Positions 1-8,747 of a stretch of 64,000 nt of DNA are shown piece by piece. Positions within the stretch are counted from its first letter, which is position 1; every line of letters starts with the position of its first letter. The position numbers were made by a program, and so were the translations under genes. The stretch lies in contig NZ_CP139969.1 of the NCBI RefSeq assembly GCF_034424645.1, forward strand, positions 1,612,001-1,676,000, written 5' to 3'. Source of the DNA: Bordetella avium. GTDB lineage: Bacteria > Pseudomonadota > Gammaproteobacteria > Burkholderiales > Burkholderiaceae_B. The notes below the pieces were generated by a model, which did no database searches, had not been told where the DNA came from, and saw only the letters and a program-made list of their open reading frames with translations.

Positions 1-169
1 GCCGGCCCTGCTTACTCCCCCGCAGGCGGCCGCCGCCATCGTGCGCGGTTGGGAAAAGGGAGCGTTCGAGATGCACTTTCCCAAACGCTTCACGCGTGTG
101 CTCAGGTTGCTGCGCTGCCTGCCCTACCGCTGGTATTTCTCAATCGTGCACCGCGTGACGGGCCTGTGA
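1..169 (+). CDS. SDR family oxidoreductase, C-terminal end (partial)
   Basis: Only the last 55 or so codons are in the window, read in frame 2 and ending at TGA 167-169. The translated tail contains the stretch FEMHFPKRFT and a basic, aromatic end (LPYRWYFSIVHRVTGL), which is the usual C-terminus of short-chain dehydrogenases that sit in bacterial fatty-acid or sterol-like gene clusters. The Rossmann fold and the YxxxK catalytic pair would lie upstream and cannot be seen. The stop is two bases before the ATG of the next gene, so the two are probably co-transcribed. The family call is by resemblance of the tail only. Confidence 0.6.
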   Translation, partial: PALLTPPQAAAAIVRGWEKGAFEMHFPKRFTRVLRLLRCLPYRWYFSIVHRVTGL

Positions 170-171
170 GC

Positions 172-660
172 ATGTCTACACAACTTCCTGCCGTTAGTGG
201 CGATGTGGCCGCCGCCGCTCAGCGGCTGATTGCGTTTTACGAGCAGCTCTCGCCGGAACGGCTAGCCAGCCTAGATGCGTATTACGCGCCTGATGCGCAT
301 TTCAAAGATCCCTTCAACGATGTGCGGGGCCTGGCAGCTATTGCGCGAATCTTCGAGCATATGTTCGCCACATTAGATCAGCCGCGTTTTACCGTCATCC
401 ACAACATGGTGCAGGGGGATCAGGCTTTTCTTGGTTGGGAGTTCCGTTTCCGCATGCGCCGCTGGCGGCCGCAGGTGGAACAATGCATTCAGGGCGCCAC
501 CTTGGTGCGTTTTGACGCTCAGGGCCGCGTGGCAATGCATCGCGATTACTGGGATGCCGCTGAAGAGCTCTATGAAAAACTGCCTGTCCTGGGTAGCCTG
601 ATGCGCTGGTTGCGCAGATCGGCCTGCGCCAGCGGCCCGGCGCGTCGCTCATCGTCTTGA
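172..660 (+). CDS. NTF2-like / SnoaL-type nuclear transport factor 2 family protein
   Basis: A protein of 162 residues starting at ATG 172, two bases after the stop of the SDR gene, so translation is probably coupled. The body has the SnoaL/NTF2-like pattern: an N-terminal helix (AAAQRLIAFYEQLSPERLASLDAYYAPDAHFKDPFN), then strands ending in FRMRRW and HRDYWDAAEELYEKLPVLG. Such cone-shaped folds bind small hydrophobic ligands, and beside an SDR gene they are common in lipid or cofactor metabolism clusters; the substrate is unknown here. An upstream in-frame start at 49 would overlap the SDR gene and was not chosen. The last 14 residues are Ser/Arg/Ala-rich and may be a non-conserved extension. 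Confidence 0.75.
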   Translation: MSTQLPAVSGDVAAAAQRLIAFYEQLSPERLASLDAYYAPDAHFKDPFNDVRGLAAIARIFEHMFATLDQPRFTVIHNMVQGDQAFLGWEFRFRMRRWRPQVEQCIQGATLVRFDAQGRVAMHRDYWDAAEELYEKLPVLGSLMRWLRRSACASGPARRSSS

Positions 661-779
661 GCTGCCGCCTCGGCCGCGATGCTGGCGGGTATCTTCCGCG
701 CGCCACGCTTGGGTAAACCCGCCGTGAAGACGGCGTGCGATATTCCCGTATCCGCCCCATGATCCAGCGCATCCTATGA

Positions 780-805
780 CAAACGGCGCCTTGCGGCGCC
801 GTTTG
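780..805. terminator. bidirectional hairpin between convergent genes
   Basis: A perfect 11-bp stem (CAAACGGCGCC at 780-790 with GGCGCCGTTTG at 795-805) closed by a TTGC tetraloop. It sits between the plus-strand NTF2-like gene and the minus-strand amtB. The A/T runs at the stem base can serve as the tract in either direction. Rho-independent activity is inferred from shape and position. Confidence 0.75.
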
Positions 806-822
806 TGTCGACGGGAAAGCGA

Positions 823-2061
823 TCAGCTGTGATAAGCCGACTCGCCGTGGCTGGTGACATCCAGCCCTTCACGTTCCTGGTCCTCGGGTACGCGCAGACC
901 GCAGAGTTTGTCTGCAATTTTGTAGGCTACCAGGGCCACCACGGCCGACCACACCACAGTCAGCAACACACCTTCGAGCTGCACCCAGACCTGGCCGGGG
1001 ATCAGGCTGGCGCTATCGAGGCCGGGCCCGCCCAGGACTTTGGCGTTGAACACGCCCGTCAGGAGCGCGCCGACGATGCCGCCCACGCCATGCACGCCGA
1101 ACACATCCAGCGAATCATCGGCGCGCAGCATGCGCTTCAGGCCATTGACGCCCCAGACGCAGATCATGCCAGCGAGCAGACCAATCACGAATGCGCCCAC
1201 CGGACCTACCAGGCCGGCCGCTGGCGTAATTCCGACCAGGCCGGCCACTGCGCCCGAGGCCGCACCCAGCATGGAGGGCTTGCCCTTGATGGACCATTCG
1301 GTGAACGTCCAGGCCAGCACGGCGGCGGCGGTGGCTACCATCGTATTGAACAGCGCAAGGGTTGCGCCTTCATTGGCGGCCAATGCCGAGCCCGCGTTAA
1401 AGCCGAACCAACCTACCCACAACAGCATGGCGCCGATGTAGGTCATGGGCAGATTGTGGGGCTGCATCGCTTCGCGGCCATAGCCCACGCGCTTGCCGAT
1501 GACATAGGCGCCCACCAACCCAGCCACGCCAGCGTTGATATGCACCACGGTGCCGCCTGCATAATCCAGCGCGCCTTGAGCGTTCAAGAGGCCAGGCGCC
1601 GTTTCAGAGGCGAACCACACCATATGTGCGATCGGGATGTAGGCAAAGGTGAACCAGATTACCGTGAACACCAGCACGGCCGAAAAGCGCGCCCGTTCAG
1701 CGAAGCTGCCCACAACCAGTGCGCAGGTAATGCCTGCGAAAGTGGCCTGGAACGACGCGAACAGCAGTTCCGGCAACGTGCCTGTCATGGTGTAGCTGCC
1801 ATCCGCAGGGTTGAACATCCCCGAGAAAAACATCCTCGACAGCCCGCCCACAAAGGCATTGCCTTGGGTGAAGGCCAGCGAATAACCGTAGATAAACCAC
1901 AGCACCACCGCTAGCGCGAAGGTGCAAAGCACTTGAATCAGCACGGACAACACGTTTTTGCTGCGCACCAATCCGCCGTAAAACAAGGCCAGGCCCGGCA
2001 CTGCCATCATCAATACGAGCAGGGTCGAAACCAGCAGCCAGGAAACATCTGCTTTATCCAT
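823..2061 (-). CDS. amtB: ammonium transporter AmtB
   Basis: Inner-membrane ammonium channel of the Amt/MEP/Rh family, 412 residues, the usual length for the form without a long leader. The first membrane segment begins almost at the N-terminus and runs into the conserved ALFYGGLVRSKN. The twin pore histidines are visible at about H174 (VVHINAG) and H324 (GVHGVGG). Downstream of glnK with a 35-bp gap on the same strand, the standard arrangement in which trimeric GlnK plugs AmtB when nitrogen is plentiful. Control is probably from the sigma-54-type promoter ahead of glnK. The C-terminal tail contains the residues that normally contact GlnK, but that was not examined in detail. Confidence 0.96.
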   Translation of the reverse strand: MDKADVSWLLVSTLLVLMMAVPGLALFYGGLVRSKNVLSVLIQVLCTFALAVVLWFIYGYSLAFTQGNAFVGGLSRMFFSGMFNPADGSYTMTGTLPELLFASFQATFAGITCALVVGSFAERARFSAVLVFTVIWFTFAYIPIAHMVWFASETAPGLLNAQGALDYAGGTVVHINAGVAGLVGAYVIGKRVGYGREAMQPHNLPMTYIGAMLLWVGWFGFNAGSALAANEGATLALFNTMVATAAAVLAWTFTEWSIKGKPSMLGAASGAVAGLVGITPAAGLVGPVGAFVIGLLAGMICVWGVNGLKRMLRADDSLDVFGVHGVGGIVGALLTGVFNAKVLGGPGLDSASLIPGQVWVQLEGVLLTVVWSAVVALVAYKIADKLCGLRVPEDQEREGLDVTSHGESAYHS

Positions 2062-2096
2062 TTTTCATGGCTCCAATAGTCTGTTGCGCCGAGTGT

Positions 2097-2465
<369 letters not shown>

Positions 2466-2475
2466 TCAGCATTCA

Positions 2476-2491
2476 AGCAAGTTCCGTGCCA
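2476..2491 (-). promoter_or_regulatory. sigma-54 (RpoN) -24/-12 promoter of glnK-amtB
   Basis: On the minus strand the sequence reads TGGCACGGAACTTGCT, an exact match to the TGGCAC-N5-TTGCW consensus. It lies about 40 bases ahead of the glnK start codon, giving a short leader. This matches NtrC-dependent expression of glnK-amtB in other proteobacteria. Transcription itself is inferred. Confidence 0.85.
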
Positions 2492-2521
2492 CCTTGTTGC
2501 CAGCGGGCAGCGGCAGACGCC

Positions 2522-2592
2522 GTGCAGGCAAAACGGTGCGGCTGCTCCATCGTGGGGCAAAACAGAAGGCGCGGCGCATTAAAATGGTGCAT
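2522..2592 (-). promoter_or_regulatory. candidate NtrC enhancer sites
   Basis: Two imperfect inverted repeats with GGTGC half-sites, around 2522-2541 (TGCAG...CGGTGCGG) and 2574-2592 (GCGCAT...TGGTGCA), lie 35-100 bases upstream of the sigma-54 promoter. The second resembles the GCACC-N-GGTGC NtrC consensus better. The distance is right for an enhancer-binding protein. The matches are weak enough that one or both may be chance. Confidence 0.4.
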
Positions 2593-3007
2593 GCCAAGGC
2601 GGGCGCTTGCGGCGGGCAGCAGGCAGCCAGCGGTTTTGCAAAAGTGTTGCGAATTGCGATGGCTGGCGAGTCGGCGGCAACAGAAATTTAGGGACAGCTT
2701 CCTCAGGGATGCCGCCTTTTAGCGGGCATTTCTTGCTCGGGTGCTGGAACACCCTGTCACGACTGAAATTCTGCTTTACAGCTCATGGCTTGCCGCCTGG
2801 GGAGGCCTCGGGAAGAATTGACGCGCTGCGGGCTTTGTCTGCGGCAATGGTGGGGGCCGCGGCAATCGGTGTCCGCCATGCCAGGGGAGTTGGCCTAGGG
2901 CGGCCAGCTCCGGATCGCTTTCCCCGGCGATTCTGTTTTTCTCCTGTGCTTTAGAAGGCGGCGCCGCTTGCGGGCCGCTTTTTTTTGTTGCAGCAGGGCA
3001 AACAGCT
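2593..3007. other. intergenic region without a recognised gene
   Basis: About 400 bases between the glnK control region and the terminator of the FAD reductase gene. The short open frames on both strands have no recognisable family and no good ribosome binding site. Near 2955-2990 a GC-rich palindromic segment is followed by eight T on the plus strand, which looks like a terminator for plus-strand transcription, but no plus-strand gene was identified before it. A small RNA here cannot be excluded. Confidence 0.4.
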
Positions 3008-3033
3008 AAAAAACGCCGGCTGCGTGGCCGGCG
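3008..3033 (-). terminator. rho-independent terminator of the FAD reductase gene
   Basis: A stem of 7 bp (CGCCGGC 3014-3020 with GCCGGCG 3027-3033, loop TGCGTG) is followed on the minus strand by six T. It lies about 30 bases after the stop codon of the minus-strand FAD-dependent oxidoreductase gene. Confidence 0.85.
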
Positions 3034-3061
3034 CGGCAATGATCAGGCTTGCCAGGCGGGC

Positions 3062-4258
3062 TCAGCAATGGGTTTTGAGTGCAATCCCAGGGTCGAGCAA
3101 TACCTCGGCGGGCGGATGCTCGGGGAGTTCGAGCAGCTTGCGGGCGGCCATGTGATCGAGCGGTGCGTTGATAGATTCAACGCACACCAGCCGGCCGTCC
3201 AGGAAATGCAAAATGGACAGGCTGCCGGGTTTGGCGCCCGGACGCAGACGGCGTTGCGTGCCTGCGGGGGCCAGGCCCGCTATCTGCAGGCGCAGCGCGC
3301 CTTGATCTGACCAGAACCAGGGCAGGGCGGTGTATTCGGCAGGTGCGCCAGAAAGGACGGCGGCGAGTGTACGCGCTTGGTCGTTGGCGTTTTGCACCGA
3401 TTCGAGGCGCAGGGGCCGGCCCTCTCGTGCATAGGGAAAGGCTGAACAGTCGCCGATGGCGTAGATGTGGGGCAGGGACGTGCGCATCAGGCTATCGACG
3501 ATGATGCCATTGTCTACCGCCAGGCCGGCGGCCTCGGCCAGCCGCGTCTCCGGTACGGCCCCGATGCCTGCGACCAGAACCTCGACAGGATGGGTCTGCC
3601 CGTTGGCGTGCAGCGCCGTGACCAGACCGCCGGCAAGCTCGAAGCCTTCCACATGCGCATTCAGATGCAGCGTGACACCTGCGGCTTCCAGATTGGCGCG
3701 GATGTGTTCGGATGCTTCTTGCGAGGTGGAGCGGGCTAGCAAGCGGGGCTGGCTTTCAAATACGGTGACCGCCTTGCCCAGTGCGGCGGCGGTGGCCGCG
3801 ATTTCCAGGCCGATGAAGCCGCCGCCCAGCACGGTGACGTGCTGGGCGGCTTGCAGGGCGACGCGCAGCGCCCGCGCGTCTGCGGCGTTGCGCAGATAGT
3901 GCAGATTGGCGGGGGCGGGCTCCAGCGCGGCGATGCGACGGGGGCGTGCGCCAGTGGCCAGCACCAGCTCGTCATAGGCGACGACATCGCCGCAGCCCAG
4001 TGTGACGGTGCGCGCAGCCGGGTCAATGGCTATGGCCGTCTTGCCCAGCAGCAGGCGCACACCTGCCTCCTCATAGGCGTTGGCCGGACGCAGCGGATTG
4101 AGCTCGGCCTCCTCGTCCTTGATAAAGGTCTTGGACAGGGGCGGCCGATGATAGGGCAAATGGGCCTCTTCGCTGATCAGCGTGATGGCCGCCCCTGTCA
4201 GGCCGCTGCAAAGCTGTGCTGCGGCGTGTCCGCCGCCGATGATGACGATGTTGCGCAT
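3062..4258 (-). CDS. NAD(P)/FAD-dependent ferredoxin/rubredoxin reductase
   Basis: 398 residues from the ATG at 4258 (MRNIVIIGGG). Two nucleotide-binding folds are visible: the FAD motif GGGHAAAQ at the N-terminus and the NAD motif VTVLGGGFIGLEIA near residue 145. The FAD segment with IYAIGDCSAFP follows near residue 285, and a C-terminal reductase-type domain ends the protein. This is the class-III reductase plan used with dioxygenase or P450 ferredoxins. No oxygenase or ferredoxin gene is adjacent, so the electron acceptor is unknown. A longer open frame to 4408 exists, but its extra 50 residues are Arg/Pro-rich and unlike the family. Confidence 0.87.
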   Translation of the reverse strand: MRNIVIIGGGHAAAQLCSGLTGAAITLISEEAHLPYHRPPLSKTFIKDEEAELNPLRPANAYEEAGVRLLLGKTAIAIDPAARTVTLGCGDVVAYDELVLATGARPRRIAALEPAPANLHYLRNAADARALRVALQAAQHVTVLGGGFIGLEIAATAAALGKAVTVFESQPRLLARSTSQEASEHIRANLEAAGVTLHLNAHVEGFELAGGLVTALHANGQTHPVEVLVAGIGAVPETRLAEAAGLAVDNGIIVDSLMRTSLPHIYAIGDCSAFPYAREGRPLRLESVQNANDQARTLAAVLSGAPAEYTALPWFWSDQGALRLQIAGLAPAGTQRRLRPGAKPGSLSILHFLDGRLVCVESINAPLDHMAARKLLELPEHPPAEVLLDPGIALKTHC

Positions 4259-4655
4259 GGGTGTTCCGTGAGTCCTTGTCTTGTCAGATCTGCGCCGCGG
4301 TGGTCCGCCGCAGCTTGCGCCCTGGTCAGGCGCGCTGATGTTGCGGCTGCGAACTCGGCGCCTGCCCGGCCTCGCGGACAGGGGCCAGCGCGGTACGCAC
4401 CATGGCAAGCCCGCCTGGCCACGGGCCTGCGCAGAGGTATCGATAAGGCCGCTTACGTGCGCAGCACGCCTGACACGCTGCTTTACCTAAGCCGCGAACT
4501 CTACCTGAAACCCCGCGTTGACGTTGATTTTCCGGCGCGGGTCCGGTCCGCCTTTGATGACGTCGGCCTGGTGACCGCCGCACGGCGCCAGCGCGGCCCG
4601 CTTTTTTTTCCATCCCAGACTACACTTAGCTTATGACTATTTTAGCGAGGGCATC
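4259..4655. other. intergenic region between divergent genes; possible gene remnant
   Basis: 397 bases between the divergent FAD reductase and ubiK. No intact gene is recognised. On the minus strand a short open stretch that stops near 4485 reads like a protein end (KINVNAGFQVEF), of the style of an outer-membrane beta-barrel C-terminus, but it has no start and lies directly opposite the ubiK promoter side. On the plus strand a GC-rich hairpin followed by eight T at about 4576-4610 resembles a terminator with no gene before it. Both hints suggest that a gene was lost here; neither is strong. Confidence 0.35.
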
Positions 4656-4919
4656 ATGAATCGCACCCAATGGATGGAAGACATCCAAAAAAACCTCTCG
4701 GATCTCATCGCCCGCAGCCCTGCTGCCGACGTCGAGCGCAATGTGCGCGCCATGCTCACGCAGGGCTTTGCGCGGCTGGATCTGATCACCCGTGAAGAAT
4801 TCGACGTGCAGGCCGATCTGCTGGCCCGCGCACGCACGCGCATCGACCAGTTGTCGGCGCAGGTGCAGCAACTCGAAGAGCGCGTCAATGCCCTGATCAA
4901 CGATCAGTCCAAAGACTGA
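4656..4919 (+). CDS. ubiK: ubiquinone biosynthesis accessory factor UbiK (BMFP domain)
   Basis: 87 residues starting MNRTQWMEDIQKNLSDLI, the membrane fusogenic (BMFP/YqiC) family. The first half holds the amphipathic helix and the second half a clear coiled coil rich in Leu/Glu/Arg (ARARTRIDQLSAQVQQLEERV). UbiK helps the aerobic ubiquinone biosynthesis complex at the membrane together with UbiJ. A GAGGG sequence precedes the ATG at good distance. It is followed by its own terminator and then comM, its frequent neighbour. Confidence 0.92.
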   Translation: MNRTQWMEDIQKNLSDLIARSPAADVERNVRAMLTQGFARLDLITREEFDVQADLLARARTRIDQLSAQVQQLEERVNALINDQSKD

Positions 4920-4942
4920 GTTCCCAGGGTCTGCAGAGGCAG

Positions 4943-4967
4943 CGCCGGATCAGCTTGTCCGGCGTTT
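4943..4967 (+). terminator. terminator after ubiK
   Basis: Stem CGCCGGA (4943-4949) with TCCGGCG (4958-4964), loop of 8 bases, then TTT. It begins 24 bases after the ubiK stop. The T tract is short, so termination may be partial. Confidence 0.6.
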
Positions 4968-5195
4968 CGATCGCCGCGCAAGGCGGGTGCCTGTGACACG
5001 ACAAGCGCGCACAACGCGCCAGGCAAATTCCGGGCGTATCCCGGATGCTTCACCTTCCTGCTTGGTTTGATGCGAGCTTGATCAAGAGTCCGGCTGATCA
5101 CAGGGACTATCCCCAAGGGGCCGCCCTGTCACCCTGGCCGGTCTTTTTCCACGGCGGCACGCATACTGAGGGCCTTGCTTTTACGCCCTTGCCTC

Positions 5196-6715
5196 ATGAC
5201 CTTAGCCGTGCTTTCCAGCCGCGCCCTCCTGGGTTTGCAGACGCTTGCCGTGCGTGTCGAAGCCCATCTGGGGCCGGGCCTGCCCGCCTTTACTGTAGTG
5301 GGCCTGCCTGATCTCGAAGTCCGCGAAAGCCGAGAGCGGGTCAGGGCGGCCATTATTAACAGCGGCTTCGAGTTTCCGTCGGGCGGGCGTATCACCATTA
5401 ATCTGTCGCCGGCCGATCTGCCCAAGGCTTCCTCGCGCTTCGATCTGCCCATTGCCCTGTGCCTGCTCATGGCCTCGGGGCAGATTGCCCTGTTGCCGCC
5501 CGATGACAATCTGGTGCTGGCCGGTGAGCTGTCCCTGTCCGGTGCCTTGGTGCCGGTGGCCGACCCGCTGGCGCTCGCCTTGGGTGTGGCAGGTGCGCAG
5601 TGCAAGGCGGCGCAGCGCAAGCCGATACTGATTCTTCCCGAAGAAAGCGCCGCCCAGGCCGCACGGGTGCCCGGCCTGTCTGTCTTGTCGGCGCGTTGCC
5701 TGGCCGAAGTGGCCGCCCATCTTGCCGGGCAGGCGCCGTTGCCGTCTGCCCAGGCGCCGGCCCGGCCGCTCGCGCCGCCAGGCCTCTGTCTGTCAGAGGT
5801 GCGAGGACAGCCGGGGGCGCGGCGGGCGCTGGAAATCGCGGCGGCAGGGGGGCACAGCATGCTTATGTGCGGGCCGCCAGGGGCCGGTAAGAGTATGTTG
5901 GCGCAGCGTCTGCCGGGCCTGCTGCCCGAACTCGACGATAGGGCTGCGCTGGAGGCGGCCGCCATTGCCCGGCTGGCAGGCGGCGATGAGCCGCCCTTTG
6001 GCGTGCCGCCTTTCCGTGCGCCGCATCATGGCGCAACCGCCGCCGCCCTGATTGGCGGCGGCTCACCGCCCCGGCCCGGTGAAATCTCGCGCGCCCATCA
6101 GGGCGTGCTGTTTCTCGATGAGCTGCCCGAGTTCGAGCGCCGTGCTTTGCAGGCGCTGCGCGAGCCGATGGAATCCGGCGAGGTGGTCATTGCGCGGGCC
6201 GCCGCCAGTCTGCGCTATCCGGCGCGTTTCCAGTTGGTGGCTGCCATGAATCCCTGCCCTTGCGGCTGGCGCGGCCATCCTACGCGTGTGCACCGGATCA
6301 GGTGGCCCGTTATGTCGACCGCATCGGCGGTCCCTTACGCGACCGCATCGATCTGCACCTGTGGTTGCCTCCCGTTGACCCCGATTGCCTGGCCGGCCCG
6401 CCCGGCGAGGCTTCCGCCACCGTGCGGCAGCGCGTTATCGCCTGCCGGCAGCGGCAATGGCGGCGTCAGGGCGGGCTGAACGGGCAGCTGCCCGTCTCGG
6501 CACTGGCCCGCCACGCCGCGCTCGACGACAAAACTGGGCGATGGTTCGGGCAAGCCATGCGCCACCTGGGCAGCTCGGCTCGGGCTAGCCACCGCGTGCT
6601 GCGCATCGCTCGCAGCGTGGCCGATCTCGCTGCAGAGGAGGCCATCGCGCAAACCCATTTGGCCGAAGCCTTGCAGTATCGGGCGGCTGCGGAAGGCTCG
6701 GCGTTGCGGCGCTAG
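5196..6715 (+). pseudogene. comM: comM/yifB Mg-chelatase-like AAA+ ATPase, frameshifted
   Basis: The first frame (ATG 5196) gives the YifB/ComM N-terminal Lon-like domain, the Walker A motif GPPGAGKSM, the Walker [10 protein letters not shown] and the zinc/finger-like [15 protein letters not shown]. The frame then changes at about 6285-6287: the family continues [26 protein letters not shown] only in another frame, which runs to the stop at 6715. The shift equals one missing base (or a multiple-of-three-plus-one deletion) in a Cys/Arg-rich loop. Both halves are otherwise intact and together make about 505 residues, the normal length. ComM is a branch-migration helicase used in natural transformation. 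It may be a recent pseudogene or a sequencing error. Reading straight on gives a truncated 427-residue product with a foreign tail. Confidence 0.88.
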
Positions 6716-6828
6716 CTCGGGGGCGGGATAGGGCGGCGCTGCCTGGGCGCGCGCGGCTGTGGTCGGGCGCTTACCAGGGCGTGTGGGGCAGGCGAGTGCG
6801 TTTTCCGGGCGCCAAATTGGCATGCTAC

Positions 6829-6858
6829 TCGACAAGCCAACAGAAATCGCCATATAAT
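6829..6858 (+). promoter_or_regulatory. sigma-70 promoter of rpmI-rplT-pheST
   Basis: A perfect -10 TATAAT (6853-6858) sits 18 bases after TCGACA (6829-6834), a five-of-six match to the -35 hexamer. Start of transcription would be near 6865, leaving a leader of about 200 bases before rpmI. The leader holds an AG-rich repeat of AAGTAAG-like units (about 6930-6965) and a tiny frame at 7036-7059 (MNINKLF). Whether it carries ribosomal-protein feedback control is not visible. Confidence 0.7.
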
Positions 6859-7067
6859 CAAAGGCTTTCCCACATTTGTCAGGCAGCTTTGCTGGCGGAC
6901 AAGGCGTAGGGGAAAGACGTGGTTCAGAAAGTAGTAAGTAAGAAAGTAAGCAAAAAGTAAGTAGTGCAAAAGAGAAGTGGCGCGGGTATGCCAAGTGTTG
7001 GCCGAATCCTCTTGGGCGGTTGACCACCTGTTGCCATGAATATCAACAAATTGTTTTAGGAATCATC
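6859..7067 (+). other. long leader ahead of rpmI; no infC
   Basis: In most proteobacteria rpmI is preceded directly by infC (initiation factor 3). Here comM ends at 6715 and the next 350 bases hold only a promoter and an untranslated leader; no IF3-like translation is seen in any frame. The AG-rich tract at about 6930-6965 and a seven-codon frame ending in Phe just before the rpmI ribosome binding site are the only structures noted. Confidence 0.5.
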
Positions 7068-7265
7068 ATGCCCAAGATGAAGACCAAGAAAAGCGCTGCC
7101 AAGCGTTTTCAGGTCCGCGGCAGCGGCTCCATCAAGCGCGGTCAGGCGTTCAAGCGTCATATCCTGACCAAGAAGACCACCAAGAACAAGCGCCAGCTGC
7201 GCGGTTCGGCTGCGGTCCATGAAACCAACATCGCCTCCGTCAAGGCGATGATGCCTTTCGCTTGA
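7068..7265 (+). CDS. rpmI: 50S ribosomal protein L35
   Basis: 65 residues, highly basic, starting [20 protein letters not shown] and continuing into the conserved [20 protein letters not shown]. This is the normal length for L35, a late-assembly protein of the large subunit. The ATG at 7068 is supported by the conserved MPKMKT start; the open frame extends further upstream without meaning. Followed after 15 bases by rplT. Confidence 0.98.
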   Translation: MPKMKTKKSAAKRFQVRGSGSIKRGQAFKRHILTKKTTKNKRQLRGSAAVHETNIASVKAMMPFA

Positions 7266-7280
7266 TAAGGGAGATTTACT

Positions 7281-7640
7281 ATGCCTCGCGTTAAACGTGG
7301 CGTTACCGCCCGCGCTCGTCACAAGAAAGTCATTGCCGCCGCCAAGGGTTACCGTGGCCGCCGTGGCAATGTGTTCCGTATCGCCAAGCAGGCGGTCATG
7401 CGTGCTGGTCAGTACGCCTACCGTGACCGCCGCAACAAGAAGCGCACCTTCCGCGCTCTGTGGATCACCCGTATCAACGCCGCTGTGCGTGAACAGGGCC
7501 TGAGCTACAGCGTGTTCATCGCCGGTCTGAAGAAGGCTGCGATCGAACTCGACCGCAAGGTGCTGGCCGATCTGGCCGTGCGTGACAAGGCTGGCTTTGC
7601 CGCTATCGTGCAACAAGCCAAGGCTGCGTTGGCTGCCTGA
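7281..7640 (+). CDS. rplT: 50S ribosomal protein L20
   Basis: 119 residues, the standard L20 length, with the basic N-terminal extension [28 protein letters not shown] that threads into 23S rRNA, and the globular domain that, in other bacteria, also represses its own mRNA. A GGGAG ribosome binding site lies ahead of the ATG. It is in an operon with rpmI and, past a hairpin, pheS-pheT-ihfA. Confidence 0.98.
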   Translation: MPRVKRGVTARARHKKVIAAAKGYRGRRGNVFRIAKQAVMRAGQYAYRDRRNKKRTFRALWITRINAAVREQGLSYSVFIAGLKKAAIELDRKVLADLAVRDKAGFAAIVQQAKAALAA

Positions 7641-7664
7641 TCGCGTTCATTCTCGCGGATCGCT

Positions 7665-7697
7665 GCAAACGGGGCTCGATGGGCCCCGTTTGCGTTT
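7665..7697 (+). terminator. hairpin between rplT and pheS (terminator/attenuator)
   Basis: A perfect 11-bp stem, GCAAACGGGGC (7665-7675) with GCCCCGTTTGC (7683-7693), loop of 7 bases, followed by GTTTT. It lies 25 bases after rplT and 16 bases before the pheS start. It has the shape of an intrinsic terminator and could reduce readthrough from ribosomal-protein genes into the tRNA synthetase genes. Confidence 0.75.
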
Positions 7698-7712
7698 TGA
7701 AGGCTTATTCTC

Positions 7713-8735
7713 ATGACTTTACCGGTTGACGACCTGGTTTCCCAGGCTCAAGAACGATTCGCCGCCGCGACTGATGCGGCCGCGCTGGAAAACGCCAAAG
7801 CGCGTTTCCTGGGCAAAGAGGGCGCGCTGACCCTCCTGCTCAAAGGGCTGGCGCAGCTCGATCCGGTTGCCAAGCGCGAAGCCGGCGGCCGTATCAATCA
7901 GGCCAAGCAAAAGGTCGAGGAACTGCTCAATGCCCGCCGCGCCGAACTCGCGCAGGCCGAGCTTGATGCCCGCCTGGCCTCGGAAACCATCGATGTCACC
8001 TTGCCCGGCCGCGGACGCGCCGCAGGCGGCATTCATCCGGTGATCCGCACCTGGGAACGGGTTGAAGCCATCTTCCGCTCGATCGGCTTCGATGTGGCCG
8101 ATGGCCCCGAAGTTGAAAACGACTGGACCAATTTCACCGCGCTGAACAATCCGCTGGACCATCCAGCGCGGTCTATGCAGGACACCTTCTACGTCGATAT
8201 GCAAGACGCCGAGGGCCTGCCGCTGCTGCTGCGCACGCACACTAGCCCCATGCAGGTGCGCTATGCGCGCATGCACAAGCCGCCGATCAAGGTCATCGCC
8301 CCGGGGCGGACCTATCGTGTGGATAGCGACGCCACGCACTCTCCCATGTTTCACCAGGTCGAGGGTCTGTGGATCGCCGAAGACATTTCTTTCGCGGATT
8401 TGAAAGGCGTCTATACCGACTTCCTGCGCTGCTTTTTTGAAAGCGACGACCTGGTCGTGCGTTTCCGCCCTTCATTCTTCCCCTTTACCGAACCGTCGGC
8501 CGAAATCGACATGATGTTCACCTCCGGACCCAATCGTGGCCGCTGGCTGGAAATCTCGGGGTCGGGTCAAGTGCATCCCCAAGTGGTGCGCAACTTCGGC
8601 CTGGACCCGGAACGCTATATCGGCTTTGCCTTCGGCTCCGGGCTGGAGCGTCTGACCATGCTGCGTTATGGCGTGAACGACCTGCGCCAGTTCTACGAAG
8701 GCGATTTGCGCTTCCTGCGCCAGTTCAACGAATAA
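7713..8735 (+). CDS. pheS: phenylalanyl-tRNA synthetase alpha subunit
   Basis: 340 residues, the usual size. The N-terminal coiled coil (residues about 1-90) that grips tRNA is followed by the class II catalytic core with [17 protein letters not shown], the motif 2 segment FHQVEGLWI and the motif 3 region [15 protein letters not shown] near the C-terminus. With PheT it forms the cytoplasmic (alphabeta)2 enzyme that charges tRNA-Phe. It is 12 bases ahead of pheT. Confidence 0.98.
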   Translation: MTLPVDDLVSQAQERFAAATDAAALENAKARFLGKEGALTLLLKGLAQLDPVAKREAGGRINQAKQKVEELLNARRAELAQAELDARLASETIDVTLPGRGRAAGGIHPVIRTWERVEAIFRSIGFDVADGPEVENDWTNFTALNNPLDHPARSMQDTFYVDMQDAEGLPLLLRTHTSPMQVRYARMHKPPIKVIAPGRTYRVDSDATHSPMFHQVEGLWIAEDISFADLKGVYTDFLRCFFESDDLVVRFRPSFFPFTEPSAEIDMMFTSGPNRGRWLEISGSGQVHPQVVRNFGLDPERYIGFAFGSGLERLTMLRYGVNDLRQFYEGDLRFLRQFNE

Positions 8736-8747
8736 AGACGGCTGATC

